64,000 nt of DNA from Fontisphaera persica (GTDB taxonomy: Bacteria; Verrucomicrobiota; Verrucomicrobiia; Limisphaerales; Fontisphaeraceae). Within the stretch, counting starts at the first letter, position 1. Each line of letters opens with the position of its first letter. The notes below the pieces were generated by a model that saw nothing but the letters and a program-made list of their open reading frames with translations, did no database searches and had not been told where the DNA came from. The position numbers and the translations under genes were made by a program. The stretch lies in the NCBI RefSeq assembly GCF_024832785.1, contig NZ_CP116615.1, positions 3,286,001-3,350,000 on the forward strand. Reading direction: 5' to 3'. Shown here in pieces: positions 7,423 to 16,499 of this stretch.

Positions 7423-9675
7423 ATGACTCACCGGTCCACCGCTCAAACCTGGCGTGGTTTCGCTTGCCTGGCCATCGCTTGGCTGGCGTTCAGCCTGCAA
7501 GGGCAGGCGGCCGAGCGCCAAATCATCTCGCTGCATGGTCTCTGGCAAATCGCCGAAAGCCGCGGCGCCGATGAAATGCCCGCCCTCTTCCCGCACCGCG
7601 TGCCCGTTCCCGGCCTGGTGAATCTGGCGCGGCCGCCCTTTCCGCAGGTGGACCAGTTCATCAGCCGCGAGAATCTGGCCAACCGCATCCGGGCCGGCAC
7701 GGCGCCCGCTGACTGGCTCACCAATTATTGGGCGGGCAAGGTGGAGCAGGACCGCAACTACTTCTGGTACCGGCGCACGTTTCGCGCGCCGTCCACGCCG
7801 CGCACCGTGGCCCAGTTGAAAATCAACAAGGCCCAATTTGGAACGGCCGTTTGGTTGAACGGGCAGAAAGTCGGCGAATACCCCGGCTGTTTCACCGCCA
7901 GTTACCATGACCTGTTGCCGGCCATCCGCTGGGGCGCGGAAAACACACTCATCATCCGCATCGGCGCGCATCCCGCCGTGCTGCCGGACACCTATCCCAC
8001 CGGCTCGGACTTCGAGAAAAAGAAATGGACGCCCGGCATTTATGATGAGGTTTCGCTGATTTTCTCCGACTTGCCGGCCATTGAGCATGTACAGGTGGCG
8101 CCGCGGCTGGCGGAGCAGGCGGTGGTGGTACAGACCCGCCTGCGCAACCCCACCCGCACGCCGGTGACTTCTCCACTGCAGCACACGGTGACCACCTGGA
8201 AGGGCAACCGCCCCGTCACCACCGCGCCGGCCATGACCGTGACGTTGCTGGGCGGTGAAACGCGCGAGTTTCTCCAAACCATTCCCCTGCCCAACGCCCG
8301 GCTCTGGTCGCCGGAAGACCCCTTCTTGTACGTGCTGGAAACGCGCACCGGCGGCGACCATGTGCGCACCCGCTTTGGCATGCGCGAGTTTCGCTTTGAC
8401 GCCGCCACACGCCGGGCCTGGTTGAACGGCAAAGTTTATTTCCTCCGCGGCTCCAACATCACGCTGCACCGCTTCTTTGAAGACCCCCTGTGCGGCGATT
8501 TGCCCTGGCGCGAAACCTGGGTGCGCCGCCTGCTGAGTGAATTACCCAAGCAGATGCACTGGAATTATTTCCGGTTTTGCATCGGCCCCGTGCCGGAGCG
8601 CTGGTTTGACATCTGCGATGAAGAGGGCCTGCTTATTCAAAACGAATTTTTTGTGTGGACCGGCGGCCCCGGGTGGTACCAAGGCTATTCGCGAAAACAC
8701 GATCCCGAGGAAATGATCCGCCAGTATCGCGACTGGATGCGCGACCACTGGAATCATCCCAGTGTGGTGGTGTGGGACGCCAACAACGAAACCAAGGATG
8801 ACCTCTTCCACACACGGGTGATTCCGGCGGTGCGCCCGCTCGATTTGTCCCACCGCCCCTGGGAAAACAGTTACAACCCGCCGGTGGACCCCAATGACCC
8901 GGTGGAAGACCATCCGTATTTGATGTTCAGCGGCTTCCGCGGGAAGCTTACTTTCAAAATGAGCGATTTGGAAACACGCGACGGCACGCCGCGCAAAGGC
9001 GCTCTCCCCTCCGACACCAACCCCCCGCTTATCAACGAGTATGGCTGGCTCTGGTTGAATCGCGACGGCACCCCTACCCTGCTCACCGAAAATGTGTACG
9101 CCCAATTGTTGGGCACCAACGTCACCGGCCGGCAGCGGCTGGATTTATGGGCCTACCTGCTCGCCGGCAAGACCGAATACTGGCGCGCTCACCGCCATTA
9201 CGCCGGCATCATTCATTTTGTGTACCTCACCTGCAGCTACCCCGGCGTGTACACCTCCGACCATTTCGCCGATGTGCGCCGCTTGAAACTGGACCCGGCC
9301 TTTGCCGATTACGTGGGCGAGGCCTTCAAGCCCCTGGGGGTGTATCTCAATTTCTTTCAACCCGAATTAACCGCAGGAGAGCGGCGGGAGTTCACCCTCT
9401 ACCTCATCAATGACGAACACCGGCCCGTGAAAGGCACCCTGCACCTTTCGCTGGAGACCCGGCAGGGCAAAGAAATGGCCGCCGCCGAGCAACCCTTCGC
9501 GCTGGAGGCGTTGGGCCGCGGCATTTACCTCGTGCCCCTGGTCATACCCCCAGTCCTGGGCCCGCATACCTTGAAAGCCGCTGCGCGCGAAGACGGAGAC
9601 CGGCGCGCACGGCCCACCCTCAGCCGCCGCTGGGTCGAGGTGAAACCAGGCGGTGCCGCCCCTGCCAAACCATGA
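7423..9675 (+). CDS. Glycoside hydrolase family 2 (beta-glycosidase), secreted
   Basis: A 750-residue GH2 protein. ATG 7423 is chosen because a signal peptide (CLAIAWLAFSLQGQAAE) follows; an in-frame ATG at 7402 would add seven residues. The sugar-binding jelly-roll domain (about 60-210) and an immunoglobulin-like domain come before the TIM barrel, which begins near the FLRGSNIT strand. The acid/base is E456 in WDANNETKDD, and the likely nucleophile is E539 in PLINEYGW. The substrate class (galactoside, glucuronide, mannoside) cannot be set from motifs. Its stop codon overlaps the start of the next gene, a nucleotide cyclase, by four bases (ATGA), which is unusual company for a glycosidase. 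Confidence 0.87.
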   Translation: MTHRSTAQTWRGFACLAIAWLAFSLQGQAAERQIISLHGLWQIAESRGADEMPALFPHRVPVPGLVNLARPPFPQVDQFISRENLANRIRAGTAPADWLTNYWAGKVEQDRNYFWYRRTFRAPSTPRTVAQLKINKAQFGTAVWLNGQKVGEYPGCFTASYHDLLPAIRWGAENTLIIRIGAHPAVLPDTYPTGSDFEKKKWTPGIYDEVSLIFSDLPAIEHVQVAPRLAEQAVVVQTRLRNPTRTPVTSPLQHTVTTWKGNRPVTTAPAMTVTLLGGETREFLQTIPLPNARLWSPEDPFLYVLETRTGGDHVRTRFGMREFRFDAATRRAWLNGKVYFLRGSNITLHRFFEDPLCGDLPWRETWVRRLLSELPKQMHWNYFRFCIGPVPERWFDICDEEGLLIQNEFFVWTGGPGWYQGYSRKHDPEEMIRQYRDWMRDHWNHPSVVVWDANNETKDDLFHTRVIPAVRPLDLSHRPWENSYNPPVDPNDPVEDHPYLMFSGFRGKLTFKMSDLETRDGTPRKGALPSDTNPPLINEYGWLWLNRDGTPTLLTENVYAQLLGTNVTGRQRLDLWAYLLAGKTEYWRAHRHYAGIIHFVYLTCSYPGVYTSDHFADVRRLKLDPAFADYVGEAFKPLGVYLNFFQPELTAGERREFTLYLINDEHRPVKGTLHLSLETRQGKEMAAAEQPFALEALGRGIYLVPLVIPPVLGPHTLKAAAREDGDRRARPTLSRRWVEVKPGGAAPAKP

Positions 9676-10880
9676 ACCCATCCACTCCCCAACGCCGGCT
9701 GGCCGCCATCATGTTTGCCGATGTTTGCGGTTACTCCCGCATCATGGGCGAAAACGAGCAGCGCGCCATGCGCATCCTGGCGTGCTTTGACGATGTATTT
9801 ACGCGCCAGTTGCAGCAACACGAGGGACGGCTCATCAAGCGCCTGGGCGACGGTATCCTGGCCGAGTTTTACAGCGCCGTGGCGGCCGTCCAATGCGCCC
9901 TGAGCGTGCAGCGCGCCCTGGCCGAACACAACGCCCAGGCGCCGCCGGAAGACCAATTCCAGGTGCGCATCGGCGTGCATCTGGGCGATGTGCTGGTGTC
10001 CGGCGGCGACATCCTGGGCGACGGCGTCAACGTGGCCTCCCGCATCGAGCCGCTGGCCGAGCCGGGCGGCATTTGCATCAGCCAGGATGTCTATCACCAG
10101 GTGCACAACAAGATGGAAATCCAGGCCGTATCCCTCGGCCCCCAGCAACTGAAAAACATCCAGCGCCAAATCGAGATTTATCGCGTCCTTGTGGCCGCTG
10201 CCGAGTGCCAGAGCGCGGCAACCGTGTCCGCAGAGGAATCCCAGCCGGACAACCCGCCGGTTCCGCCATCCGTCGAGCCAGGGGAGCCTGTGGCGGCCAG
10301 ACGCCGCAAATGGCCCTGGGTGGTGGCGGCCCTCTTCGGGTTGCTGCTCCTGCTGGCGCTGGTGGCCGCCCTCCTTCAGCAGGTTCAGTCCCAGCGCGCC
10401 CAACGCGCCGAAAAAGAAGCGCGCCAACTGTTAAACCAGGGAGAAACCGAGCGCGCCCGCCGCCTGCTGGAAAACACCTTGCGCGGGCTGGGGCCGCACA
10501 CCCCGGGCCGCGGCAAACTGGCGCAAATGCTCCAGGAAATCCGGGACGAGGAGTTGAAACAACACCTGCGCCGCCGCTTCGAGGCTCTGGTGGCCACCTT
10601 CCACCAAAAAAACTGGGATGCCGCCGCCCAGTTCGCCTCGCCGGAAAGCAAAATGCGGCTGGGCATGAAAAACATTGCCGGGCGCATGGCGCTGCTGGGA
10701 GTCTTTGCGGACGTCCTGAAAATCAAGCCGGGCGATTTCCGGCTCCGTGACCTCATCTTGCGGGAGGACCGCCAGCGGGCGGTAATTGTCCCTGAAATGC
10801 GGGTCGGCAACGCCTGGAACCCCCAACAACCCATCCACTGGCAATACCTGGAAAACGAATGGTGGGTGGTGATTGAGTAA
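9672..10880 (+). CDS. Class III adenylate/guanylate cyclase with TM anchor
   Basis: The 402-residue protein has its cyclase domain at the N-terminus (about 8-175). Metal aspartates are D17 (IMFADVCGYSR) and D60 (KRLGDGILAEF). The nucleotide-binding stretch reads GDILGDGVNVASRIEPL. A proline-rich linker leads to a transmembrane helix around residues 213-235 (WVVAALFGLLLLLALVAALL). A helical segment with TPR-like character follows, then a C-terminal domain of about 100 residues that I do not recognise. By topology the cyclase faces the cytoplasm and the C-terminal domain the periplasm, the reverse of the usual order. It probably makes cAMP. It is translationally coupled to the GH2 gene by ATGA. 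Confidence 0.86.
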   Translation: MNPSTPQRRLAAIMFADVCGYSRIMGENEQRAMRILACFDDVFTRQLQQHEGRLIKRLGDGILAEFYSAVAAVQCALSVQRALAEHNAQAPPEDQFQVRIGVHLGDVLVSGGDILGDGVNVASRIEPLAEPGGICISQDVYHQVHNKMEIQAVSLGPQQLKNIQRQIEIYRVLVAAAECQSAATVSAEESQPDNPPVPPSVEPGEPVAARRRKWPWVVAALFGLLLLLALVAALLQQVQSQRAQRAEKEARQLLNQGETERARRLLENTLRGLGPHTPGRGKLAQMLQEIRDEELKQHLRRRFEALVATFHQKNWDAAAQFASPESKMRLGMKNIAGRMALLGVFADVLKIKPGDFRLRDLILREDRQRAVIVPEMRVGNAWNPQQPIHWQYLENEWWVVIE

Positions 10881-10890
10881 CTTAAACTCT

Positions 10891-11060
10891 GTAGCGCAGG
10901 CGTTGCACTCCTTGTAGCGCAGGCGTCCCCCCTGTGCTGCGACGAATGGAAGGTTGGCGTGCGGCCCTGTGCTTATAAGCGAGTCGGCATGACCTTGGCA
11001 GTTCTGCAATCACGGAGCCGGGAGGCTCCGTGAACCCGCAGGCGAGGACGCCTGCGCTAC
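10891..11060. repeat. BIME-like palindromic unit 1 (GTAG-headed hairpins)
   Basis: GTAGCGCAGGCGT occurs at 10891 and 10914 on the plus strand and faces its reverse complement ending at 11060. Read on the minus strand from 11060, GTAG is followed by hairpin 1 (11038-11055: 7-bp stem GCAGGCG, loop TCCT). A 5-nt spacer comes next, then hairpin 2 (11011-11032: 9-bp stem CACGGAGCC, loop TCCC). Both stems are perfect. The core 10997-11062 recurs at 11463-11527 and 22208-22272. A GTAG 5' to a hairpin and facing pairs are hallmarks of REP/BIME elements. No ORF in this interval looks real. Confidence 0.85.
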
Positions 11061-11070
11061 ACACCCTCAC

Positions 11071-11263
11071 CTTGGCTTTCTGCTGTGATGGGGTGGAGGG
11101 AAAAGGGGTCAGAGCGTGTGAAGGGGAAAACACCCACCACGAATGAACACGAATGGACACGAATTTTTAACAGAAGAAAACGAAGGGAACGAAGAGGGAG
11201 AAGAGGCCCCTCACCCTGACCTTCTCCCACGGGGAGAAGGGAACTGTTAATGGGCGTTGTGGG
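11071..11263. repeat. Long intergenic repeat, copy A
   Basis: About 190 bp beginning CTTGGCTTTCTGCTG and ending near GGGCGTTGTGGG is repeated at 22304-22493 with few differences. It includes the quasi-tandem stretch ACGAATGAACACGAATGGAC (from 11139) and an inverted repeat around CCTTCTCCC...GGGGAGAAGG (11220-11240). No credible coding frame is present. It lies directly beside the hairpin unit in both places, so the two behave as one composite block. Confidence 0.8.
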
Positions 11264-11352
11264 ATTTTCGCCCGCTTTGGTGGTGTGCAGGCCGAGATGA
11301 AGATGAGGGAGACGGCAGCCGCAGAAAAAAACTCATTCATCCTTTGCCCCCC

Positions 11353-11527
11353 GCCTGCAAGACGCAGGCATTATCCCGCCTTGCGGGACGAGAACATCTG
11401 CGTTGCGGCACAGAAAGGATTGGCGCACGGACTGGTGCTCCCAAGGGCGTCTGTTTGACTTCGGCAGTTCTGCAATCACGGAGCCGGGAGGCTCCGTGAA
11501 CCCGCAGGCGAGGACGCCTGCGCTACA
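11353..11527. repeat. Composite palindromic repeat next to hypE
   Basis: The left part is a second hairpin pair: GCCTGC/GCAGGC (11353-11369, loop AAGAC) and CCCGC/GCGGG (11375-11387, loop CTT). The same arrangement is seen at 22586-22620. The right part, 11402-11527, begins GTTGCGGCACAG and contains copy 2 of the double hairpin (stems 11477-11498 and 11504-11521). It ends only 14 bp from the hypE stop codon, so on the minus strand it lies in the 3' end of the hypFCDE transcript. It might serve there as a 3' structure, but no U-tract follows it. Confidence 0.8.
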
Positions 11528-11541
11528 GGGGGAGGGGTGCC

Positions 11542-12597
11542 TCAGCAAATGCGTGGCAGTTGCTCGCCGGAGAGCATGTCCACGATGCGGAGGGCGCCAA
11601 TGCGGCTGCGGAGTTTCAACAGTCCGTCGCGCGAATCGAGCACCTGGCCGATGCGGCAACTGCCCTCGCCGCCGGGCGCCCGGCGCATGATGGCCAGCGC
11701 CCGCTCCGCCTGCGCCTCCGGCACAAACACGGCCAGGCGGCCTTCGTTGGCGACGTAGAGCGGGTCAAAGCCCAGAATCTCGCAGGCGGCACGCACGTCC
11801 TCGCGCACGGGGATGGCGGCTTCTTCAATCAGCATATCCCGCCGCACGGCCTCGGCGATTTCGATGAGGGCGCTGGCCAGGCCGCCACGGGTCAAATCGC
11901 GCAGGCAATGCACGTCAATATCGGCCTCGAGCAGCGCCATGACCAGCGCGGCCAGCGGGGCGGAGTCGCTTTCAATGGCGCTTTCAAAGGATAATCCCTC
12001 GCGCACGGCCATGATGGCCATGCCATGGCGGCCAAGGTCGCCATTGAGGAGGATGGTGTCACCGGGTTGCACGCTGGCCGGAGCGATGCGCCGGCCATGT
12101 TCGAGGATGCCGATGCCGGCGGTGTTCAAGTAGATGCCGTCGCCTTTGCCGCGGTCCACCACTTTGGTGTCGCCGGTGACCAGTTGCACGCCGGCGCGGG
12201 CCGCGGCGTGTTGCATGGAGGCCACCACCCGCCGCAGGGTTTCCATGGGCACGCCTTCCTCCAGGATGGCGGCCACGCTCAGGTAAAGAGGCCGCGCTCC
12301 GCACATGGCCAAATCGTTCACCGTGCCGTGCACGGCGAGCGAGCCGATGTCGCCCCCCGGAAAAAACAGGGGCCGGACCACGTAGGAATCCGTGGAAAAG
12401 GCCAGCCGGAGGCCGCCGATTTCCACCACCGCGCCGTCGTGCCGCGCGTCGAGGGCGGGGTTTTTGAAGGCGGGCAGAAAGAGCGACTCAATGAGCTGAT
12501 GGGAGAGCCTGCCGCCGCCGCCGTGCGCCAGAAGCACCTGCGGATAATCGCGCAGGGGGACGGGGCATTGGAGGGCGAAATCCTGGGGCGCGTTCAT
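11542..12597 (-). CDS. hypE: Hydrogenase maturation protein HypE
   Basis: HypE receives a carbamoyl group from HypF on its C-terminal cysteine and dehydrates it to a thiocyanate, the source of the CN ligands of NiFe hydrogenases. From ATG 12597 the protein has 351 residues, typical of HypE. It ends exactly in PRIC, the diagnostic tail with the acceptor cysteine. The AIRS/PurM-like ATP-binding fold is visible in [33 protein letters not shown] and [12 protein letters not shown]. The frame is open upstream to 12780, but that part overlaps hypD. The 2-bp gap after the hypD stop supports ATG 12597. Last gene of hypF-C-D-E. Confidence 0.96.
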   Translation of the reverse strand: MNAPQDFALQCPVPLRDYPQVLLAHGGGGRLSHQLIESLFLPAFKNPALDARHDGAVVEIGGLRLAFSTDSYVVRPLFFPGGDIGSLAVHGTVNDLAMCGARPLYLSVAAILEEGVPMETLRRVVASMQHAAARAGVQLVTGDTKVVDRGKGDGIYLNTAGIGILEHGRRIAPASVQPGDTILLNGDLGRHGMAIMAVREGLSFESAIESDSAPLAALVMALLEADIDVHCLRDLTRGGLASALIEIAEAVRRDMLIEEAAIPVREDVRAACEILGFDPLYVANEGRLAVFVPEAQAERALAIMRRAPGGEGSCRIGQVLDSRDGLLKLRSRIGALRIVDMLSGEQLPRIC

Positions 12598-12599
12598 GG

Positions 12600-13715
12600 T
12601 CAAGGGGAGGGGCTGGGAGCGGCCGGGCGTGCGGGTCGGCGGTAGCGGTAATAGGCCGCGCAGGCGCCTTCGCTGGAAACCATGGTGGCGCCCAGCGGAT
12701 GCTCCGGTGTGCAGCGCGTGCCAAAAGCGGGACATTCGGAGGGTTTCCTGACCCCCTGCAACACCAGCCCGCTGATGCACTCGGGGGATTCCGCCGCCGC
12801 CAGGTAGGTCACGCCAAAGCGGCGCGCCGCGTCAAACTCCTGGTACTCCGCCCGCAAGCCCAGTCCGCTGCGGGGGATTTCACCGATGCCGCGCCATTGG
12901 CGGGGGACCACTTCAAACACTTCCTGCATCAACTGTTGCGCGGGGCGGTTGCCCTCGTAGCGGACAGAGCGGGCGTATTGGTTTTCCACCTCGTGGCGGC
13001 CTTCTTCAAGCTGCTTCACGCACATGAAGATGCCCTGCATGATGTCCAGCGGCTCAAAGCCGGTGACCACAATGGGCACGCGGTATTTGGCCGCCAGTGG
13101 CGGGTATTCGTGGTAGCCCATCACTGCGCACACGTGGCCGGCGGCCAGAAATCCCTGCACCCGGTTGGAGGGCGAGGATAGGATGGCCTCCATGGCGGGG
13201 GGCACCAGCACGTGCGAGACCAGCACGGAAAAGTTTTTCAACCCCAGCCGGCGCGCCCGGGCCACGGCCATGGCGTTGGCGGGGGCGGTGGTCTCGAATC
13301 CCACTGCAAAAAACACCACCTGCCGTTCGGGATGCGCGCGCGCCAGATTCACGGCGTCCAGCGGCGAGTACACCATCCGCACATCGCCACCGGCAGCCTT
13401 GACGGAGAACAAATCTTTCTGGGTGCCCGGCACGCGGAGCATGTCGCCAAAGGAGCAAAAAATGACGTGGGGCAGGGAGGCGATGGCGATGGCCTGGTCA
13501 ATGATTTCGACGGGCGTCACGCAGACGGGGCAGCCGGGGCCATGTACCAGGGTGACCTCCCTGGGCAAAAGCTCGTCCACGCCAAATTTGATGATGGCAT
13601 GGGTCTGGCCGCCGCAGACTTCCATAATCGTCCAGGGCCGGGTCACCAGGGCGGTCAGCGCGCGCGCAAATTGCTGCACGGCGGCGGCGTCGCGATATTC
13701 GTCAATGAAGCGCAT
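12600..13715 (-). CDS. hypD: Hydrogenase maturation protein HypD
   Basis: HypD, with HypC, is the scaffold on which the Fe(CN)2CO unit is assembled. It holds a [4Fe-4S] cluster. The 371-residue product shows the family hallmarks: [10 protein letters not shown] near residue 33, [11 protein letters not shown] near residue 60, [11 protein letters not shown], the GPGCPVC thiol-redox cysteines, and the C-terminal cluster-binding region with CISG, ECPAFG, CTPEHP and [11 protein letters not shown]. The start overlaps nothing: hypC ends TAG, one base, then ATG. That spacing indicates coupled translation in the hyp operon. Confidence 0.96.
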   Translation of the reverse strand: MRFIDEYRDAAAVQQFARALTALVTRPWTIMEVCGGQTHAIIKFGVDELLPREVTLVHGPGCPVCVTPVEIIDQAIAIASLPHVIFCSFGDMLRVPGTQKDLFSVKAAGGDVRMVYSPLDAVNLARAHPERQVVFFAVGFETTAPANAMAVARARRLGLKNFSVLVSHVLVPPAMEAILSSPSNRVQGFLAAGHVCAVMGYHEYPPLAAKYRVPIVVTGFEPLDIMQGIFMCVKQLEEGRHEVENQYARSVRYEGNRPAQQLMQEVFEVVPRQWRGIGEIPRSGLGLRAEYQEFDAARRFGVTYLAAAESPECISGLVLQGVRKPSECPAFGTRCTPEHPLGATMVSSEGACAAYYRYRRPARPAAPSPSP

Positions 13716-13716
13716 G

Positions 13717-13986
13717 CTAACTGCTGGCGGGGGGTGGGGACGATTCGTGCAGCTCGCTCAATTCGCCCATCTGCTTGAGATACTCGAAGACCTGGCGGGC
13801 CTCCTCCGGGTCCACCTTGCTGAGCGCAAAGCCAACATGCACGATGACGTAATCGCCCACGCCGGCCTCGGGCACAAAGTCCAGGCTGACTTCCTTGGCA
13901 ATGCCGCCAAAGTCCACCTTGCCCATGCGCGCGCCGGTATCATTTTCGGCCACGCTGACAATTTTACCTGGAACTGCCAGACACAT
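13717..13986 (-). CDS. hypC: Hydrogenase maturation chaperone HypC
   Basis: HypC is a small chaperone that binds HypD and the hydrogenase large-subunit precursor through its N-terminal cysteine. The 89-residue product begins [12 protein letters not shown], the diagnostic HypC/HupF start with Cys2, and continues through [33 protein letters not shown], here simply noted as the OB-like core at residues 27-60. The C-terminal tail ESSPPPASS is low-complexity. It follows the hypF stop by 3 bp and precedes hypD by 1 bp. Confidence 0.95.
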   Translation of the reverse strand: MCLAVPGKIVSVAENDTGARMGKVDFGGIAKEVSLDFVPEAGVGDYVIVHVGFALSKVDPEEARQVFEYLKQMGELSELHESSPPPASS

Positions 13987-13989
13987 ACG

Positions 13990-16254
13990 TCATTGGTTTC
14001 CGGTTTGGGCGCCCAGCACCGCCTGCCCCAGGGCAATGCCGCCATCGTTGGGCGGCACCCGTTGATGCCACAGGGGCCGGAAGCCGGCGGACCGCAACGC
14101 CATGACGGCCCCTTCGGTCAGCCGCTGGTTCTGGAAACAACCGCCGGTGAGGGCGACATGCTCCACCCCCGCGCGCCGCGCCACACTGACGATTACTTCC
14201 ACCAGCGCCCGGTGAAATGTGCCTGCGATTTGCGCAGTTGGCAATCCCTGGCGCACATCGTGCAGGATGGCCTGCACCAGCGGCCCCCAGTCCACGCGCA
14301 GCAGGCCGTCCATTTCTTGCAGGTCAAAAGGGTAGGCTGCTTCGCCCGTCCAACTGCCGGCCGCCCATTCCAGCTCCATGGCCGCCTGTCCCTCGAAGTG
14401 GGAAACCTGTCGCAACCCGGCCAGCGCCGCCACGGCGTCAAACAACCGGCCGGCGCTGGTGGTGGTGGGACAATTCAGGCCGCGCGCCAGCATCGCGCGC
14501 AGCAATTTCCATTCGTCCCCGCGAAAAGCCGCGCGCAGCGGCAGGTCAGGGCGGTCAAAGACGGCATCGCCTTCCAGCGCGAAAAGCACGCCGAGGGCCG
14601 CGCGCCGCGGCTCGCGCACGGCCGCCTCGCCACCCGGCAGGGGAAAGGCGCGCAAATGCCCCACCCGCCGCCAGCGGCCCTGGTGCCAGTAAATGAACTC
14701 CCCGCCCCAAATGGTGTTATCAGGGCCATAGCCGGTGCCGTCCCACGAGACGCCCAGCACCGGCGCGTCCACTTCATTTTCTGCTACGCAGGCGGCCACG
14801 TGCGCCACATGATGCTGCACGGCAAGCCAGGGGAGGCCGGATTGCCGGGCCGTGTGGGTGGACACGTAATCGGGGTGCAGGTCACACACAGCCAGCCGCG
14901 GAGTTTGCCGGAGGAGCGCGGGGAGGTCCGCCAAGGCGCGTTGATAGGCGGCGCGGGCTTCGTCCGTTTCCAAATCGCCGAGATGCTGGCTGAGGAAAAC
15001 ATGCCGCCCCGCCGCCACGGCCACCGTGGTTTTCAAGTGCGCCCCATAAGCCACCAACGGGGGCAGTTCCACTGGCAACGTCACGGGTAGCGGCGCATAA
15101 CCGCGCGCCCGGCGCAAGACCAGCTCGCGCCCGAGCATGACGCGCACAATGGAATCGTCCACGTGGCGGGCGATGGGCCGGTTGTGGACCAGCCATCCAT
15201 CGGCGATGCCCGCCAGCCGGCGCAGGGCCTCGTGTTCATCGGTGCAAATCGGTTCATCGGCCAAATTGCCGCTGGTGGCCACCAACGGAAAACCCAGGTC
15301 CGTCAGGAGCAAATGATGCAGCGGGGTGTAGGGCAACATGACGCCCAGGCAGGGATTGCCAGGGGCCACGTTGTCCGCCACCTCGCCGCGCGCGCGGCGG
15401 CGCAGCAGGACGATGGGCGCTTCTGGGGATTGCAGCAGCCGCGCCTCCAGCGCGTTCACGTCGCACACCTGTTCCACCTGGGCCAGGTTGGGAAACATGA
15501 GGGCAAAGGGTTTCTCCTCGCGATGCTTGCGCTGCCGCAGCCGCGCCACGGCTTCCGGATTGCGCGCATCCACCAGCAAATGGAATCCGCCCAGGCCCTT
15601 GAGGGCGAGAATCTGGCCGGCGCGCAAGGCGGCTTCGGCCTGTTGCAGCGCCTCCTCCCTTTCTGCCCGCGCGGCACCGGAAGTGTCCCAGAAAGCCAGT
15701 TGCGGGCCGCAGCCGGGACAGGCGTTGGGCTGGGCATGGAAGCGACGGTCGGCGGGGTTGTCGTACTCCGCCTGGCAGGCCGGGCACATCGTGAAATGCC
15801 GCATCGTAGTGCGCGGGCGGTCATAGGGCATGGACTCGATGATGCTGAACCGCGGCCCGCAATGCGTGCAATTGATGAAGGGATAGCGATGGCGGCGGTT
15901 GGCCGGGTCCATCAACTCGTGCCGGCATTCGGCGCAGATGGCCAAATCGGGAAGGATGAGGGCTTCCTGCTCACCGCCGGCCTCCGAAGCGCGTATGGCG
16001 AATCCGCTGCAACCCGTCGGCGCCAGATACACCCACTCGCAACCATGAATGCGCGCGGCGGGGGGACATTCAGGTTGAAGCCGCAACATAAATTGCTGCA
16101 CGGCTGGCTCCGGTCCCTCCACTTCGGCGATGACGCCCTGCAATGAATTGCTCACCCACCCCCGGAGCCCCAGTTCCGTGGCCAGCCGGTACACGAACGG
16201 ACGAAACCCCACGCCCTGCACCGCGCCCCGCAACGTCACGCGGGCGCGCACCAT
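13990..16254 (-). CDS. hypF: Carbamoyltransferase HypF
   Basis: HypF converts carbamoyl phosphate and ATP to carbamoyl-AMP and passes the carbamoyl group to HypE. From ATG 16254 it has 754 residues, the usual length. A GTG at 16281 would add nine. Domains in order: acylphosphatase-like (about 1-90, GAVQGVGFRPFVYRLA), two C4-type zinc motifs (CAEC...CTHC and CPAC...CPGC, about 105-180), the YrdC/Sua5-like domain (about 195-370), and the Kae1-like carbamoyltransferase domain (AVQHHVAHVAACVAEN, SWDGTGYG, ALTGGCFQNQRL). It leads the operon hypF-hypC-hypD-hypE. hypA, hypB and hydrogenase structural genes are not in the window. Confidence 0.96.
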   Translation of the reverse strand: MVRARVTLRGAVQGVGFRPFVYRLATELGLRGWVSNSLQGVIAEVEGPEPAVQQFMLRLQPECPPAARIHGCEWVYLAPTGCSGFAIRASEAGGEQEALILPDLAICAECRHELMDPANRRHRYPFINCTHCGPRFSIIESMPYDRPRTTMRHFTMCPACQAEYDNPADRRFHAQPNACPGCGPQLAFWDTSGAARAEREEALQQAEAALRAGQILALKGLGGFHLLVDARNPEAVARLRQRKHREEKPFALMFPNLAQVEQVCDVNALEARLLQSPEAPIVLLRRRARGEVADNVAPGNPCLGVMLPYTPLHHLLLTDLGFPLVATSGNLADEPICTDEHEALRRLAGIADGWLVHNRPIARHVDDSIVRVMLGRELVLRRARGYAPLPVTLPVELPPLVAYGAHLKTTVAVAAGRHVFLSQHLGDLETDEARAAYQRALADLPALLRQTPRLAVCDLHPDYVSTHTARQSGLPWLAVQHHVAHVAACVAENEVDAPVLGVSWDGTGYGPDNTIWGGEFIYWHQGRWRRVGHLRAFPLPGGEAAVREPRRAALGVLFALEGDAVFDRPDLPLRAAFRGDEWKLLRAMLARGLNCPTTTSAGRLFDAVAALAGLRQVSHFEGQAAMELEWAAGSWTGEAAYPFDLQEMDGLLRVDWGPLVQAILHDVRQGLPTAQIAGTFHRALVEVIVSVARRAGVEHVALTGGCFQNQRLTEGAVMALRSAGFRPLWHQRVPPNDGGIALGQAVLGAQTGNQ

Positions 16255-16499
16255 CTCCGAGGATGCACCAGACGGCTGCACGCAGGGACATTAGCCGCCC
16301 GCCGCGCCCGCCGCAATGATGGGAACGCGGCCAGCTTGTCTCAAGTGCATGGCAGGAAGCAGAGGAATTGCCCCACGACGGCGTGAGGAAGAAAACCGGA
16401 CCCCGGGACCTGGCCTGGACGGTTGGGCGCGGGGAGTGCAGAGACGAGGGCGAGCCACTTTGCACTTTTCATTTGGGCGCGACGTGTCATCTTCAAGCT

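Noticed and set aside
10881-11541. CRISPR array
   Set aside because: Repeats are palindromic and irregularly spaced, with no constant-length unique spacers and no cas genes.
13165-15090. 641-residue plus-strand open frame
   Set aside because: Antisense to hypD, hypC and hypF, which are certain.
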